This document shows positions 39,001 through 54,000 of a DNA stretch of 64,000 nt, piece by piece. Within the stretch, counting starts at the first letter, position 1. Each line of letters opens with the position of its first letter. The position numbers and the translations under genes are program-made. The stretch lies in contig UZAN01039585.1 in assembly GCA_900618425.1 (NCBI GenBank), positions 76,428-140,427 of the forward strand, written 5' to 3'. The stretch comes from Echinostoma caproni. Its lineage: Eukaryota > Platyhelminthes > Trematoda > Plagiorchiida > Echinostomatidae. The notes beneath the pieces were generated by a model. The model saw only the letters and a program-made list of their open reading frames with translations, did no database searches and was not told the DNA's origin.

Positions 39001-42000
39001 TGGACAAACTCTACCAAGTCACTCTAACAACAGCGAAGCTCATTTCGAGTACCGCAAGAGTCTACGGTTGACTGGATGGGCTAAGTGCATCAAAATAGAA
39101 TATATAAAGGTCAGTTAGGATCACGAATGAGTGGTTATAACACATGACACTAAAGCAGATCGCATAAATACTAAATTCTCCATCTCTCGTAGTTCCTCAC
39201 TAGCATTACAATTCTCTGCAATGGAACCACAGTGTAACCAAATGAGAGAAGACAAGTAAATTTGATTTATGGTGAATAAACGTGAATAAAATGCACGCTT
39301 CTCGCAATAGGACAGCTGGCCCTCTGAAATGATAAAACAAATCAAAACGAAAAATGTGATATGGCATTACCTGCTGGAAACTAATCATCAAAGCGAGCGT
39401 TCAAACCCATTTATCGTATCTCGCCGTTATCATCTAAATCAGTACGCCTCATCCTACTGCTCACGGGCCGACGCAATTGTGATCACCGACACCCCTCTTC
39501 AATATGAAATTAGAAGCATTTCGTCCCAGCATTATCTCAAACATGACCGGACAGACTGATTTCAGCGTGGTAACTGGAATAACGTCAAACTAAGAGGAAG
39601 CTCTATCGAATTGTGGACGCACGTAGGTGATTAATAAGATCCACCCAGCACTGGATCATAAAATATTGAAAACGTTACCTAATTAGTTGTAAGTAGACAT
39701 TTGACGAGTTGTAAAAAACGGCTTGCTTTGCTAATTTGATTTGATTTTTAAAATCAAACAACCATTTAGAAAACTGTCACATCTACCCCAAATCACTTCT
39801 GGGTGGTTTAGTGTATCGAAATTCAAAAGATATATACCAATAAGTTTAAAAACTATTCTACAATAAAATAATTTGATGTGGTTATTATTTGGGCAGGGAC
39901 GAACAAGAATCGTGAGTTGACATTGCACTTCCCATAAAACGGTGAACTGTTCCATTTATTTATGAGCATATCAGGATATATGTAATGGCGTAAAATGACT
40001 TTGTTTGTGCTCGCCCGCATCGGCACTGAAGCATCTCGCACGTTTGGAAAATAAAGGTATTTTCTTTCACAAATTTTCTAACGATGCATTGCGTTTTGTG
40101 ACCGCATAAGGGATCGAACAAAGAACCATAGAATTTGGAACAACAAGGTTGGCTCTTCTCCCACATCCGCCCTATGTTCACAGGATTTTCCGTACTTATG
40201 GGTATTGTTAAACATGAATCTAATCACTCTGATACTCAATCCAGATCTTAGAACCAAATGGCGCATTTAACTCTTTCCGATGATTGGTTGTGTTTGGATA
40301 AGTGCTCATGATTTTGACTGGTTACTTTTCAATTTAGATGGAGAATGTTTGGATTAGCCCAATGGGTTTTTCACGGACACCACACACTGTTGATGATGTT
40401 GGATATGAGTCTCACTTCTTGGGAGATCGTTAATTCCTCACTATTTGGATGTATTTAAACGCGATGGAAATGTTTGCGATAACCGACAAAGAGCAATGGA
40501 CAGCTGTTTCGTCCTGTTTGGGAAGCGTCAGCAGTGCGTACGTTTTTTGTCCCTATCAGGACTCGAACCATGAACCTTCGGGTTGGTCTTCAAATCCTTA
40601 CCCAGTTCGAGCCCTGACAGACATAAAATTTACGCACTGCTGACACGTCCCAAACAGGACGAAACAGGTGTCCAGTGCTCTTTGTCGGTTATCACAAACG
40701 TTTCCATAGCATTCAGACTAGGTTGCAACCAGCCAAATTTTCGGTTCAGCCGGACACCACACACTCAGGAAGCCCGATTGGCAGACCTTATCATTCACAC
40801 ATATCCACCAACCCGTTTGAGATGTGAAATTCGAATTATTCGTATCGAACGTGGCGTGTTTCTCACCATCGTGCAAACTAATTCCAGTTGGTTGAGCTAT
40901 CAGGTGGGGAGTCAGTCAGTCTGACCACACAGCAAAGAAGAGAGATAATGTATATTCCTTATTTATCTCAAGCGATAACGTCACACCAAATCAGGTATTC
41001 CATATGGACACGACTTTTGCTTTCAATATTTAGAATATTTGAAGTCACAGTGAACACCAGTTACTGGTCATTAATGTGCATTACTCGTTAGCTCCGATGA
41101 GGTTCAAGCTGGAATATGATACCTCCCGGGTTGTATTATTGGATGAATGAACTTAGAAAGGTAAGTGTGAAGATGAAGGTTGGAGAAGAGTCAGTCAAAC
41201 TAAACCATCTTCCATTACTTGGTACATGCGATGCGAATAATCAATGCACAAGTACAAAGAACCTCGTCCTACACACCCGAATTAACGGCTGTCAGTCGGT
41301 CCAAATGGGTCTCTCTGATAGTAATGAATGGACCTTTTATCCTGTTCCACGGATCCGTATGCAATCTAAGATCTAAAATGGCCATATTTTGAATCATGTG
41401 GAGAAACAGACTAATAAAAATTATCCCCCCTCAAAACAAGTTCACTTCAGTGGTCAAAACATATGTGGCACGCAGACCCAAACCATGTGGCCAATCTAAC
41501 CTTAATTCAGGTGAGAACGGCACCACACACCATTACGCTGCGGTAAAATCTTTAAACATGTTGTCTATCACATTTGTTGATCGCACATGATAACCTTGCG
41601 CTGAATTCAGTTTGGGATGTGCCCCACAGGAGGATCATCCGAATTTCGTTCTGCTCTACTCACATGAGTAGCATTACACTCATATCATAGCTGCTAGATC
41701 ATATTTTACTTGGGTTGTGAAGACCGGCGTTCTTGAGTCGGGTAAGCTTATAGTATTGTGTACGATGCCAGACTCGGTTACGTGATAATTTCGAGCGGTA
41801 AAATGCTGCGTACACTTTTGGAAAAACTATTTACAAAATTACTTTTCTGAAAGAAAAATCGTGAGAATGTTCAAAATAATTTGACCGGGGTGAGAACGCT
41901 TTGTTAGAAAGGTCAGTTCTCGAATAGACAGTTCCTTTCGCTGTTTGAAGGGAGTTGATTTATTTCTTCATACAATATTTACAGTAAACTTTGCACAATC

Positions 42001-45000
42001 TGCACATACAATATAGCTCTGCTGCTAGGTTCATTTCAATGATTCGCATAAAACTATAGTTTTATTCACATTTATCATTTCGTCTCACCCCACCCCCCTT
42101 TATCCATCTCGCATTCGATCAAAACATACAGGAAAAATTGACGCCTACGTAAAAGTTCGATATCGGGGTAAAACGTTTCTGCGCACACCGATCATCGCAA
42201 ATAACCGAAACCCGGTTTGGGATGAGAAATTTCTGTTCCCGATCAATAATTTGAATTACCCGTTAGAAGTGAGTGATTGAATCTCTCTCACACACTTGTG
42301 ACTGGCGTTAATTCCTGATTTCAGTCCATTGCTTAAATGTCTCATGAAACTGTGTTGAATTAAAATTAGTGTTGCGTAAAACCAAATCAGATGTGTTTTA
42401 TGCATCGATGTTTTACTACCAACTGTAAAGGCAGTTCATGTCCGATTAACAGAGTTTATATAACAGATGCAAGATAAAACATAATCAGTTGATCAAGCAT
42501 TGCTGAGTGAAGAAACGATAACGTGCATCAATGAGGTGATAATTTCAGCGGCAGTATTGAACTTACAATAAGTTCTAGATGGTATCAGTGACTGTATTTA
42601 ACCAGCAAAATAGCGATCAAACAAACACTCATCCTATACCTTCCGCCTCCGATAGCGAAAGGTGTGTATGTGTGCGCGTGCGAACTGATAGACAATTGGA
42701 CAATTGGTCAGTTCTGCTGCTAGTGATTTCTGTCCCCCTTGAACAAGAGGTACATCTCAAACGGCAAAATCTTTAGCTGTTATAGCAGTATGTAAAGTGT
42801 TTTGAAACTAGGATACCCAAGCATCTCAGGGTTAGATCTGAGCATTTACCTCCGCAAGTAGAATGAAAACCGCAAAAAGAGTGGGAATGTCGAAGGGGAA
42901 ATATGGATTTTTTTGATTCACAGTCCTCTTTCCAATCCGTGATTTTCGATTACCCGATTGTTTATCTGAGATAGAAAGCTCGAAAAGACTGCTCATCGAT
43001 CCATGGCCAAGATCCGATGTTCTCGAAAAACTCAGGAGTGCTTTTATGTACATGTTGGTGTACGTGACCAAGCTAACCTAATCTAGTACGCAAAAATAGA
43101 TGGTCCCTTTGGTCATTTGCACTTAGAAGGTAATAATTAATAATGAAAAGTGAAAAACATTTTGCTCTAGCATTTTTTATTATCAACAATTCACTTTGGC
43201 TCTGAAGAAAGCGATTATGCTTTGAAGCTCCGATTATCACAATGAACAACATTTGCGTGTATACCCATTTTTCGAAAGATACTCCTCGTCAGGAGGCATC
43301 ACGTGTATTAACTTCTCAGTAGCAAACAGACACTATACGAATAGCATTTTATTTATCTTAAACAATTTAAATTACCCGATTAAGGTCCGCAATGTTAACA
43401 AATCCTTTAGCCTTATTTGAAAACTCCGATAGATTGTAGTTTCGACTACCAGGTTCCCTAGTGTGAGTAGCTTTTTTCCCCCTCTAGTGCTTCGATGTAG
43501 TGGTTAAAGACCACCTCTGATTACAAGGGACCGTTCACTATTACATTTTTTCACAGATCATACTTTCTAATCGCTGCACTGTATCCGTTTTTCTATTGAT
43601 AAGCATCACTGGGATGCCTGATATTAGTCACTTCGTACATTCCTATAACTAATTGAAGTTTCGTCTTTTGGATAAGGGGAATTGCAAAATGCTACTGACA
43701 CAAAATTGGTTTATCTAACAATTTATCCCTCAATGTCTTACGATTTTTGCTTATTTATTGCGCACACACACCATGACTTCTCAATCATAGTTCTTTCAAA
43801 TCCAACCCAAATATTTTCCCTGCCTTCCTTCCAGTTGCGTGTATGTCACCGGGATGCGTTTAAAAAAGACGAATATATTGGACGAGCAATGGTGTATCCG
43901 TCAACACTCGCATTTGGCCAGTGAGTTCAAGTGATAGAGTTTTCACATTTTTCGCCTTTGTTGGATGAATGCAATTTGAAAAAGTATAAACAGAGCCGTC
44001 ACCGTGATTCTAACGGCATTATCAACTAACAAACGGGGCATTAAACTGGCGTCCATCTGTCTGTGTCTACCTGAAGCTACTTGCTCGGAGATCCACTTTC
44101 ACTTGTTGGCGGCACACTGGCGATCACGCGATCAGCTGAGATATGCAGGAAGACATTTACGATTCGCCAAAGCTGAGCATGGTTGAGGATAGACTAATGA
44201 ACTTGATAGTGGTTTTTCAATTCGAACCCGTCTTACGAAAATCAAAGAGATGCAGTCGAATTTGTATTTCCTCCAACATTTCTTCTTTAGACTGATTATA
44301 TAATTTTATATCGAAAATTGGTTTTTTCCAGGGCATTATTTATCACGACATACCGCGAGTTTTATTGAGGAGAACTTAACTGCACTCCCTATTTCTGCAA
44401 ACATGGAATCGGGTATTGATTTCACAGTATCGGCGACCCATGATGGGGTGACGCGTAAAGATCCCACTAGACCAAACATCTCGTGTCTCAATAGGGTTTC
44501 GTACTATTGAAATTGAAACATGACTCGGGACAAATGATGCAGAGCATTAAGAATAACCCCCAACTGCGAAGGAATTCGGTTAACAAAATTCACCGTTAAA
44601 GGTGAAAATAACAATGCTTCGGGAACAACTGGGCCAATCAACCATTTTGAGGCTGGGGACAACAGCCATGATAGCATATATTCTTGCGTTTCTGGTGTAA
44701 CCTCTCATGGTCAAAATCTGTATTGCTACTCTTGTGGGGATCTTACTGTAAATCTTAGAAAGTTAGAAAGTTGGGACTTATATGAAGGAGTCGCTCCTAA
44801 CGGACGAACGGTCGTTGTGACCGTCTCGTCGAACAGGTGACTAATTTGACAGCCGATCATAATCTCATTATANTGAATGTTGCGACGCGTTCAATTAAAG
44901 TAGCCAAGCTTGACCGAGGTCAACACTGTTCAGGCAGGTGGTGATTGTGGGACACACTGTGAGTGTATGTCTATGGTCATTTTTACTTTACTTTACTGAA

Positions 45001-48000
45001 GCTGGCTCCTTGGAAAGGATAAGTCTGCTCCAGACATGATCATGATCAAGGTCATGGAGTTCCTTGGGAGTTTGCTACGAAAGACGTCCGCATCGTCACT
45101 CGGCATATTTTTTATTTTGAGGGCGCATCTATAGCCTTTGAACAACCAAGTGTGAACTGCAAGGTGGCAGGAAGTAATCCCTCACCTCGGAAGTGAGAGA
45201 GTCAGTGATTTTTGTTTGGATTGACGAGTCACATCCACTTTTATCAAGACACCACCATTGGCTTATGTGGCTTTTAAACAGGAGTCAGGTGACCTCACCC
45301 TGTTAGTACCGCCGCAGTTTGTTCGCGACTGCCTATTTTTGCGGTATGCCACAACTTATTCGTAGCTCACCTTCTTCGGTGAAGGTATTCCCCTATCCAC
45401 AACCCGGGGACGCGCCTGATAGCATTCAGCTCTGCTTAACCAACAGGGTATCCAGGTATGTGTATAGGCGAGTGTGTGAACGTTTGTTTGAGTGACTGAA
45501 TGAGTGTGTGAGTGAGTGAGTGAGTGAATGAGAGGTAGCGCACGACCAAACAGTGCAAACCATGAAGTGCATCAAGCAATAAAGACCGATCGAAGGTACA
45601 CAGAAACAGTTGAACGTGAGAAGCTGATGCAGATCAGTTGAAAATGAATGAGTGAAATTTGCCGCCAGCGACGAATTGGATCCAAGGTTGAATAATTCAA
45701 TAATGGCTGGTTTTTAACTTACGGCTTCTCCCCTTCCATAAAAATAATTGATCTACTCCATTCATATCAATTCAAATGTTGATGTCCCTACAAGCTCTGC
45801 TTCTTTCCCATGGATATAACTGATTTTAGATAACAGCCTTGCTAATTGATTTGTTCTTCTAGGGCCAGAGAATTTACAGAGAATTTACATGACGAGACAG
45901 GACGATCCGTACCACAGTATTCCGGCGAACTGAATTTCTGGATGACTTTGAGTGAGATTCCAGAGATGCGTGTTCCCAGTGATCGGAGGCGTGCCATGCT
46001 GAAACAAATTAAAGAAGATCGTTTGCATGCCAGTCGTATGACTCCTGTATCTCCTATACTTTCTCGTTCAACATTGGATGTTGTACCAGTAAGTGCTGTT
46101 CAGTCATCGTGGATTTCAGTGTAATATAAATGCATACGATCTAATTTCATGTTCAAACGCTGGAACTGTTTGTTTATCCGGAAAAGCATGTAGGCGATGA
46201 CTAGGATAAATTGCTGCTATAGGGTGATTATGTCATTCCAGCCCCAGCATTGAAATACGAATTTGCTGTAGGCCAGATGACTTGACTTCATTGGGGAGAC
46301 CGCTACCACTATCTTTTAAACTTAAACATTGCTCACTGAAACTAAGCTATCTTATAAATTTCGCAATGATAACAACACATTGAAGTGTAGCATACAAGTG
46401 TATGGAGCAGATAAAAACCGATAAACAAAGTGAATTCCATGCTTAAGTAGACGAAAATACCCGTTGATTTATACGTTCAGCATTCACTCACACAGATGAC
46501 TTGAACGGATTTCAAAGAGTTGAATGAGGAACTCTTATATTGAGTGCGCATCTGTTTAAAGGTGACGATTTCCAATCCCACTTGCGTTGATCAAAGGGGA
46601 CAGTGTAATATGAGAGTTATAGTCACTCAATTGATCGAAGGAGAGACATGCGAGCGCGAAGCTATGGACTACAGATATGGTTTCCCTCTAACGCTCAAGT
46701 GAGCACAGCCCGCATAGCAGCCTGCAACAGGTTTACGCTGTCGCAATGAACCTTCGCAAATTACTCTTTCAGATGCGACATTCTGTGTCGTCATAGGGAA
46801 CTCGAATTCATCCGCGTTGTCTACTAGCACTTCTTTGTTACTCGGATTGTTGGTTTTGTTTTCAGGTGATACAAATCCGATGCATCGCCCTTCTATTGTT
46901 GGATCAATTACTCAACCATTGCTGGAAACAAAAGATCGTGATACCCTGGTTTGATCTAAAGCGTCGAAATTGACAGAGACGTGATCTATTCATTAAACGT
47001 CCGTACATGTGCACTCACCTTTAAGTTTCTCTTCAAGGTGATGAACCGTTTTCTCCAGCTGGGTCAAATTAGATTTAACCATAGGCATAATCGGCACTAC
47101 ATCAGAAGTTCAGACGAGGATAGTCCCGTTGCGGTATCCGCTGCCGTGCAGTGTAAAACTAAAAGATATGCAATTCTGTTTGTAGTGTCCCTGGATTTTG
47201 CTTGGCCATTCCCTGTTTCACCATCGCAACTGTTAGTTCAGTCAAATTGCTGGAAGCACAAATGCTCAATCACATTCTGCTAAACGAATGTCCTTGTGTT
47301 GCATGTGAAGGCGGCAGCATGATCAAACTCCAGAGTATTTTGGACTCCATGCAATGCAAATTTAGTTCATCTGATAATAACGACCAATGCCTCGTTATCC
47401 AAGGTTCAATCCATTTTGAGGTTGTCGACTATTTTTCAAAGTACCTGTACTTTGAGAGGTTCGCGTAAAACCAATTAAACACGAGTCTATGATTATAATG
47501 CTCATGTTATCAGAGAGATAGGGATCAGGGAATACGTGTTCCCATTTTAGTTGCACACCCTTCGCCCGTGAACCACATAGTTTAGTTCCTTTGAAATTCC
47601 AGGTCACTAAATGTGATTTCTTGCAAATGCTTTTATCCTTCAGTTTCTTAGGTGGCCGGAATTCAATTTGCGTAGCATCACGCCTGGTCGGTCTTGAGAT
47701 ACCAAATATAGATACCCGTAATAAGTATTTTTTGCGATAATTTCGGTCTGACTCACAAAAACAAAATAAGGTTTTGTCCACCGTTTCCGCTCATCCACGC
47801 TGTATTTTGAGACACCTTGGTTGATACAGTTGTAACTTTTCTAACCAAGCAAGTAAGTCAGCTACGAGGTGCTCAAATGCGGATCTCAGAGATCGGTAGG
47901 CTAACGAGGCCATCAGCAATATAGTTTCCTTTTCCGGAATACTGTTTCCAACTATATTGATAGAACCATTGATGATTTGTGATAGAGGTTAAGAAAACCT

Positions 48001-51000
48001 ACTCTTGTAGAATTCGCCCCACAGAGCACATTTCAAACAAAACAACGAATTGGCGAACAAGTTGGTTTTCAGAGAACTGTATTCATGCCAGTACATCTCA
48101 ATATATATTTTTGTGTTCACTCATTTGATCATCGAAATTACTTGTGTTACGCTGTGTGGGGAGTGGACCAGGTTAGCTTGAGCGCTGGCGCAAATTGTTT
48201 TTGGGCGCACAGAGGGTGTATATGTGCATTTACCTGATTTTGCAAAATAAGACCGATAAATGGGAGGTGACACTGAACCGAAAAACAGGAAGAACTGCCT
48301 TTTGTTCAATTTAGCTTGCTGTATCGATGCCCTTTTTCCACCCCAAAGGAACAATGAATGTTATTTAAATTTACTCAAGTGGTTTAGCCAACACTACCAC
48401 CCATAGGGACTTGAATTATGGGTAGGCAGTCTAAAGTGAATATTAATCAATATTTCCAAGTGATCGAAACCGATTTACAATTGTTTTGTTCTTCAATTTC
48501 AACGTGATACATGGCCTAGTCCACGATTGATTACGTTGCTTATCAAGGTGAACTAGCTCAGTTTTCTTAGGGCAGGGGCAATTATGTGTTTTCGCTCACA
48601 GTGAGTAGAGCAATTTTGCAGTCGTTTACTTACAGCAAGGAAATCTTTCCATTTAACTGACCAGTGCTCGTTAGAGAAGACCGGGACAACTTTTCCGGAC
48701 TCGTAATTGATCTCACATTGAAAATACAGAGATAACAGGAAGACTTCTCCATAAAAATATTCTTGCTCACAATTCACATATGGAACTCAAGTGGACCTTA
48801 CTTGATGGAATGATCTCTTTTTCTTCTTCTCTTCATAACCGAACTCACATCAGGACAAGCTCTATTTGACAAAATATGCTTGCTACAAATTGGGGTATTC
48901 AGAATATGTACTACCAGTTGGTTAATCAAGTATACTGAGGAATTAAATTTAAAGTCTTCTGGGGATCTGAAGGGATCGTACAAGTATAACATTGTCTTTT
49001 GATTGATTTGACTGACTTTCCTTCGGACTTCACCTTTACGCACAATCTGAGGATTGTGCGTTCATCAGTTCAACCGTACACTGTGAAGCACCAGACTAGA
49101 GTTGGTGCAGTGGTAACACACACGCCTTCTATGCGACGGGTCCAGAGCCCAAAGCTCTAATAAGAGGGAAACTCGAGTCTAGTGCTTCCGAGTGTATGGT
49201 TGAATGGATGAAATAACGATTGTGCGTGAAGGTAGAGTCCGAAGGACAGTCAGCTCAATTCTACATAAAAATCAGTTATCCCACACGCACACACTGCTCA
49301 CAAGTAACTGTGAGTCAAATACGAATACTATAGTCTGTATGAGACTACGCTATCTGTTATGCAAACAGCGGATGTCAAATCACACTTATCCATCCAATTT
49401 TTTGCTAACGCTAACTGAAAACGTATTTGGTCGTGGTCGTTTGACTGGTACAAATACGAAATGTCCCAAGAGTTTAGAAGTGTACTGTTTTCACCTTGCA
49501 ACGCACACACTTGAACGATTAGATTAGTGTATCCCTTATTTCATTTTCACCGGGACCATTTTGCCTGCATCGAGAGCGCTACATAGGTTATTGTTGCTTC
49601 CCCTACGTCTCAGCAACCAGAAATACGACCACATACTGAGAACGTCGCTTGTCTAATACTCATCTGAGTAAGCAAGTCAACAAGATTGCTTCCTGCTTCC
49701 ATACGCAGCACCACTTCGCTCCCCATTTAGGCTGTAAACTCACAGTCATTGATATATAGACAAGAAAGAGAGGTATGAAACACGTACTCTTGTTGCTTGA
49801 GTAAGCTCCCCACGATAACCTGTCCGACCGAACAGAAAGGGCTTGCATTTCAGTCCCAGTGAAGAAAAACACGAGGTTATTCCAATATAGCTGCTTTGGA
49901 GCATTTGCAAATGATGCGAAACACCAAATGGACCACACACCCGACCTGTGCCAATGGGCTTGTCATCTTGGCGACCGATTCCCATTCCTTTCGAGTTTTT
50001 CATCTATTGGTGGTAAGAAAAGTCTCAACTCCGTCTATCGTCATTATTTGAGGGGCTAAAATCTTTCTTGACTTCGGATGCATGTGAATAGATGCAGCTA
50101 AATAGCTCTGTATGCATTAGGCGAACTAAGATCTCTTGACTTCTCGGTTCTAGTAACCGTATATATTGTGTACCATTCAGATCGAAACGTATCACTTCAG
50201 AGAAAGCAACGGACAGGCAACAGATTTCCGTCAGGACATCCATAAAAATTTGATAGGACGACCAATCAATATTGTTTTCTACACGCTTTGTTCACAATGC
50301 CAGGCTTATGCGGATAGCATCCAGCGATTGTGATATACGTGAAAGAATTCATAATGCATTACCTGCCACGTCATTATCGGAATAAAGTTAGCCATGGGGA
50401 CCAGAAACCCCGATATTCTGTCTCAAAAGTAACTATAATCAGTACAGAGACACTTTGAAAACGCGCTTAAAAATAATCAAGGAAGGTTAAGCTTCACAGT
50501 AGTTTCCGGACCAAACCATGATCAGTGAAGCGTCGACTGTTAGAAGCAGCCAAGTGTTTTGGCATTTGGTATTAAAATTCGGCCTAAATACTCCAACTTC
50601 CCTGGTCGATGAGTGATTATACAATGTGCAAACATACTATTTTGTAGTTAATCGGTAACTACATAAAGGATTGACCTGGTTACCTCTTCGCCATCATAAC
50701 CTACTTAGTTCATTCCAGCAATTAATACGTTTCTATAAACACTTCCATCTAAAACAGTTGGGAATAAACGATGGCCTCCGCGAAGTTGGAACTTAGAGTC
50801 GAAAACAACAGAGCTATCAATGCCGCTTGGGCTATGCGTACATCGCTTAGAGTTGAAGCTGGCATCCTGACATCAATTCCACCGAGACCTCTCATAATTC
50901 GAATACCTGAAAACTTCTCTCAGAGTCCGACAAAAATGAACTTTAAAAGCGCACTTAAGTGCACATTCATAATTCTTCAGAACACTCTCATGCTAGTAGT

Positions 51001-54000
51001 AATAGTGGTGTAAGCTCATTCAATTTTTCCGGTGGTGACATGAACAAACGATGGTGAGGGTGGAGTATTGATTAGATTGCAAAAGATTTCCGTAAACATG
51101 GTCATTTAATAATTACTCACCCAAATTATGTGGAAAATAACAAATCGGATTTTTTTCTCCACTTCACAGGTATCTAATCAATACATGCTACATCAACAGT
51201 GGGTAGAGAGTACGAGAAATTTGTCATTGGAATTATCCCATGAAGCCATTTCCGATTATGGAATCACGTCGATGGACGAGTATGAGCCAGGTGTCGATGA
51301 ATGGTTGTTACCTAATGCAGCCTCGTTCCACCAACCTCAGTGGCCTTTGGCTTTCTATGATGGAACGAAATTGGAGTTCTACACGACCTCGGTGGGGAAC
51401 AAGAAACAGTGTCGGAGCATTTCGCAGTTGACCGCGTCCAAATCCGGACGATCTGAGGTGCGATTGGAAAACTATTACAAGCGAGCTCGTCTCTTGGTCA
51501 ATCTGATTCGAGCTGAGGAACTCGGCTTCTCAAGTAGTCCTGCGCTGAAAGACGATAGCAGTGCGATTGTGACACGAAGTCCAAGCACAAAGAGCAAATT
51601 GATTACCAGTCGTGGCATGGAACGAGCGGTTTTGGGACGTCCGATTGTCCATACAGATGAAACCGTACCTGCATATGTGGCGACTTTATCGATCGGTAAA
51701 TCTTCCCATAAGAGTCGGGTAAGTGTAGGGCGTATAAAAGATTCCGTTTCAGTTTTGTCCATTGATATTTTTACTACTACTCTTACCATTATCAGCAATA
51801 ATGATAAAAACGAGTACCCGAAGGCTTTAGTGGTCTTTGTGATGAAATTATTCAAGGTGTTTCTCAACATGTTTTATACTGGAGAAAATTGGTTTAAATC
51901 TCATTTAGGTAGATATTGAACGAAAATGGCTGTAATGCACTAGCAACGGAAAATTCAAGGTAACCCAAATTCTTATTTATTTGGTATTCGATCATTTTTC
52001 AGGCAGCCATTGGTCTCCTTCTGGAATGTGTTTTTCGAAATTGTATATGGCACAAGTGAAAAGGGAAATACTGTTGTAATACCCATAGTTGGTGCGGACA
52101 ACTTGTTTTGTGTTGTTCCTTTACTTACGCCCGTAAAATATTTTACTGAACGCCCAAATAAGTGTATTAACACTTCCTCTAAGTGATCACCACTGGAAAG
52201 CCGTTACCCATCAGAGTGAACACATTTTTCCGAATCCGCTTTTACCATTGAACTCTCCCCTGGAAACAACCTAATCTAGGATGCACTATGATGGTCAAAA
52301 ATATGTGAAATCCACTCCAGGCAACCAATCGTCTAGAACCGTTCTCACGACTACAGAAGTGAAAGAATGTATACAAACAACACACTACTATGTGATTGGT
52401 TACGTCGAACTATACTTTGATATCTATGAGCACAATTCTTGATTATTCTTGATGGATTGCGGTTCGCATGTACTTACCGTCCGCGTGCATCTGTGACTGT
52501 ACGCTCTCAGTCATTCGCGACGCCTAATTTCACTCTTAATGGTGGCGATTGCAAATACACTTAGATTACTTAATCTCCTAAGTAAAAAGCTGCTTGATCT
52601 ATCCTAAGCTGCAGTGATTTGACTATCCTCAAGTGATTTAAAACGGCTGTATTGGTAAAGTTGTAAATGGACTTCCATTACAGTCCTACTGGTTAACATC
52701 CCCTAGCGATATGGTGCTGTCATCCGTATTACTTCTTCCGTTATTCAAGATATATCTAATAAAAATCAATATTTGTTCTACTTCCCTCCGCCTATCTGTC
52801 ATACAAACACGTTCACAGCCTTTCGTTAAGATGAACTTTGGAAGTCTGTTTTCTATTCGCGCATGTGATCAGATATAATAGACTTAGAACGACATCCTGG
52901 TAACAGTAACCAGTAACGGACTACTTCAGTTTCTATCGGTAGTCAGTTTACATGATCTACATTGTCGTTACGGGCATTTCAGCGTTTTGCGTAGACCGTA
53001 TTTTTCCACTTATTGACACACTTCTCACAGGTAACAATTTGTGAATATCTGAGGAGCCGATTAGCTGTAGATTTGTTTCCCTCAATGCTTGAAAAACATT
53101 TAATGGATATATTTATCAATGATGAATGTGGCCATAGGTAGCAAATATATGTGTAGGAATGCAAAACTTCAGGTAAAATGACTGCTTGCAATTATCCGGT
53201 TTCAGAACACGATTCCCGTAAAAACATTCTTCCGCCATGAAAATCGTTTGCCATAAATCTAAAGTGTATCACATGCTATGTGCGCTCTTTATCACTGAGA
53301 CAAAGTTCGTGTAGCTTCTCACAGAACATTCCGATCAACACCAAGAGCTCCTCGATCGACAGACCACGAGTACTCAAATAAGCCATGATAACAACCAACG
53401 CATTTACAGACCTGGCGCTTGCCCAGCTAGCCCGAGAGAGAAACCACACCTTGTTTACAGCCGGGAGTCGTAGGCAGACCCAGTAAACTTCGACTGTGCA
53501 GCAGGAGTGCCATCAGCACACGGATGGACTGAACGAGACAACGAGAGCATTACAAAGCGTACAAGCCGGTAATCAGGCAGTCTGGTGTTGCGGTGAGGGA
53601 TTCCAAGTGCCGCAGATCGCGGAATATGATCTAGTCATATCACAGAAAAGGGTCAGAGGGAACTTACTTGTTTAAGGTCACGGATGAGAGGGACGAGAGG
53701 GTGTAAAATGATGGAGCAATCGCACTGTAAATCAGGTTCATTGTGTGGTCCGTTTGCATTTATATCAGTTGCATCATTTTTTCATGAATATTTCATACCC
53801 AACTGCATCGGGACCTTTGTTGGTAGCGTTATGGTGGTGTCCCTTCACTTACGTTATGGCTACTCGATCCGTTAACCTCATTGTTTCGATCTTAGTGTAA
53901 GGGTTCTAATTTTCCATCAATCCGTTGTTCGGTCAAATGTACCCTCTCTTTCATTACGTCGTTAGATTCTCAAGTCGCTTAGGCAAGTAAGTATAATTCG

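Larger units (their letters stand above)
46089..51169 (+). other. Intron between C2A and C2B exons
   Basis: Contains a dispersed repeat copy (48010), a palindromic tRNA-like element (49012) and no further exon with the required phase 0. Open frames of 80-128 codons (47395-47781 on -, 49204-49527 on +, 50771-51013 on +) have no recognised similarity. Confidence 0.45.

Noticed and set aside
46866..46948. Possible exon after a very strong acceptor (TTTTGTTTTCAG)
   Set aside because: Flanking exons are phase 0. The sensible reading (DTNPMHRPSIVG) needs phase 1, 83 bases would shift the frame, and the donors (GTGATA, GTTTGA) are poor.
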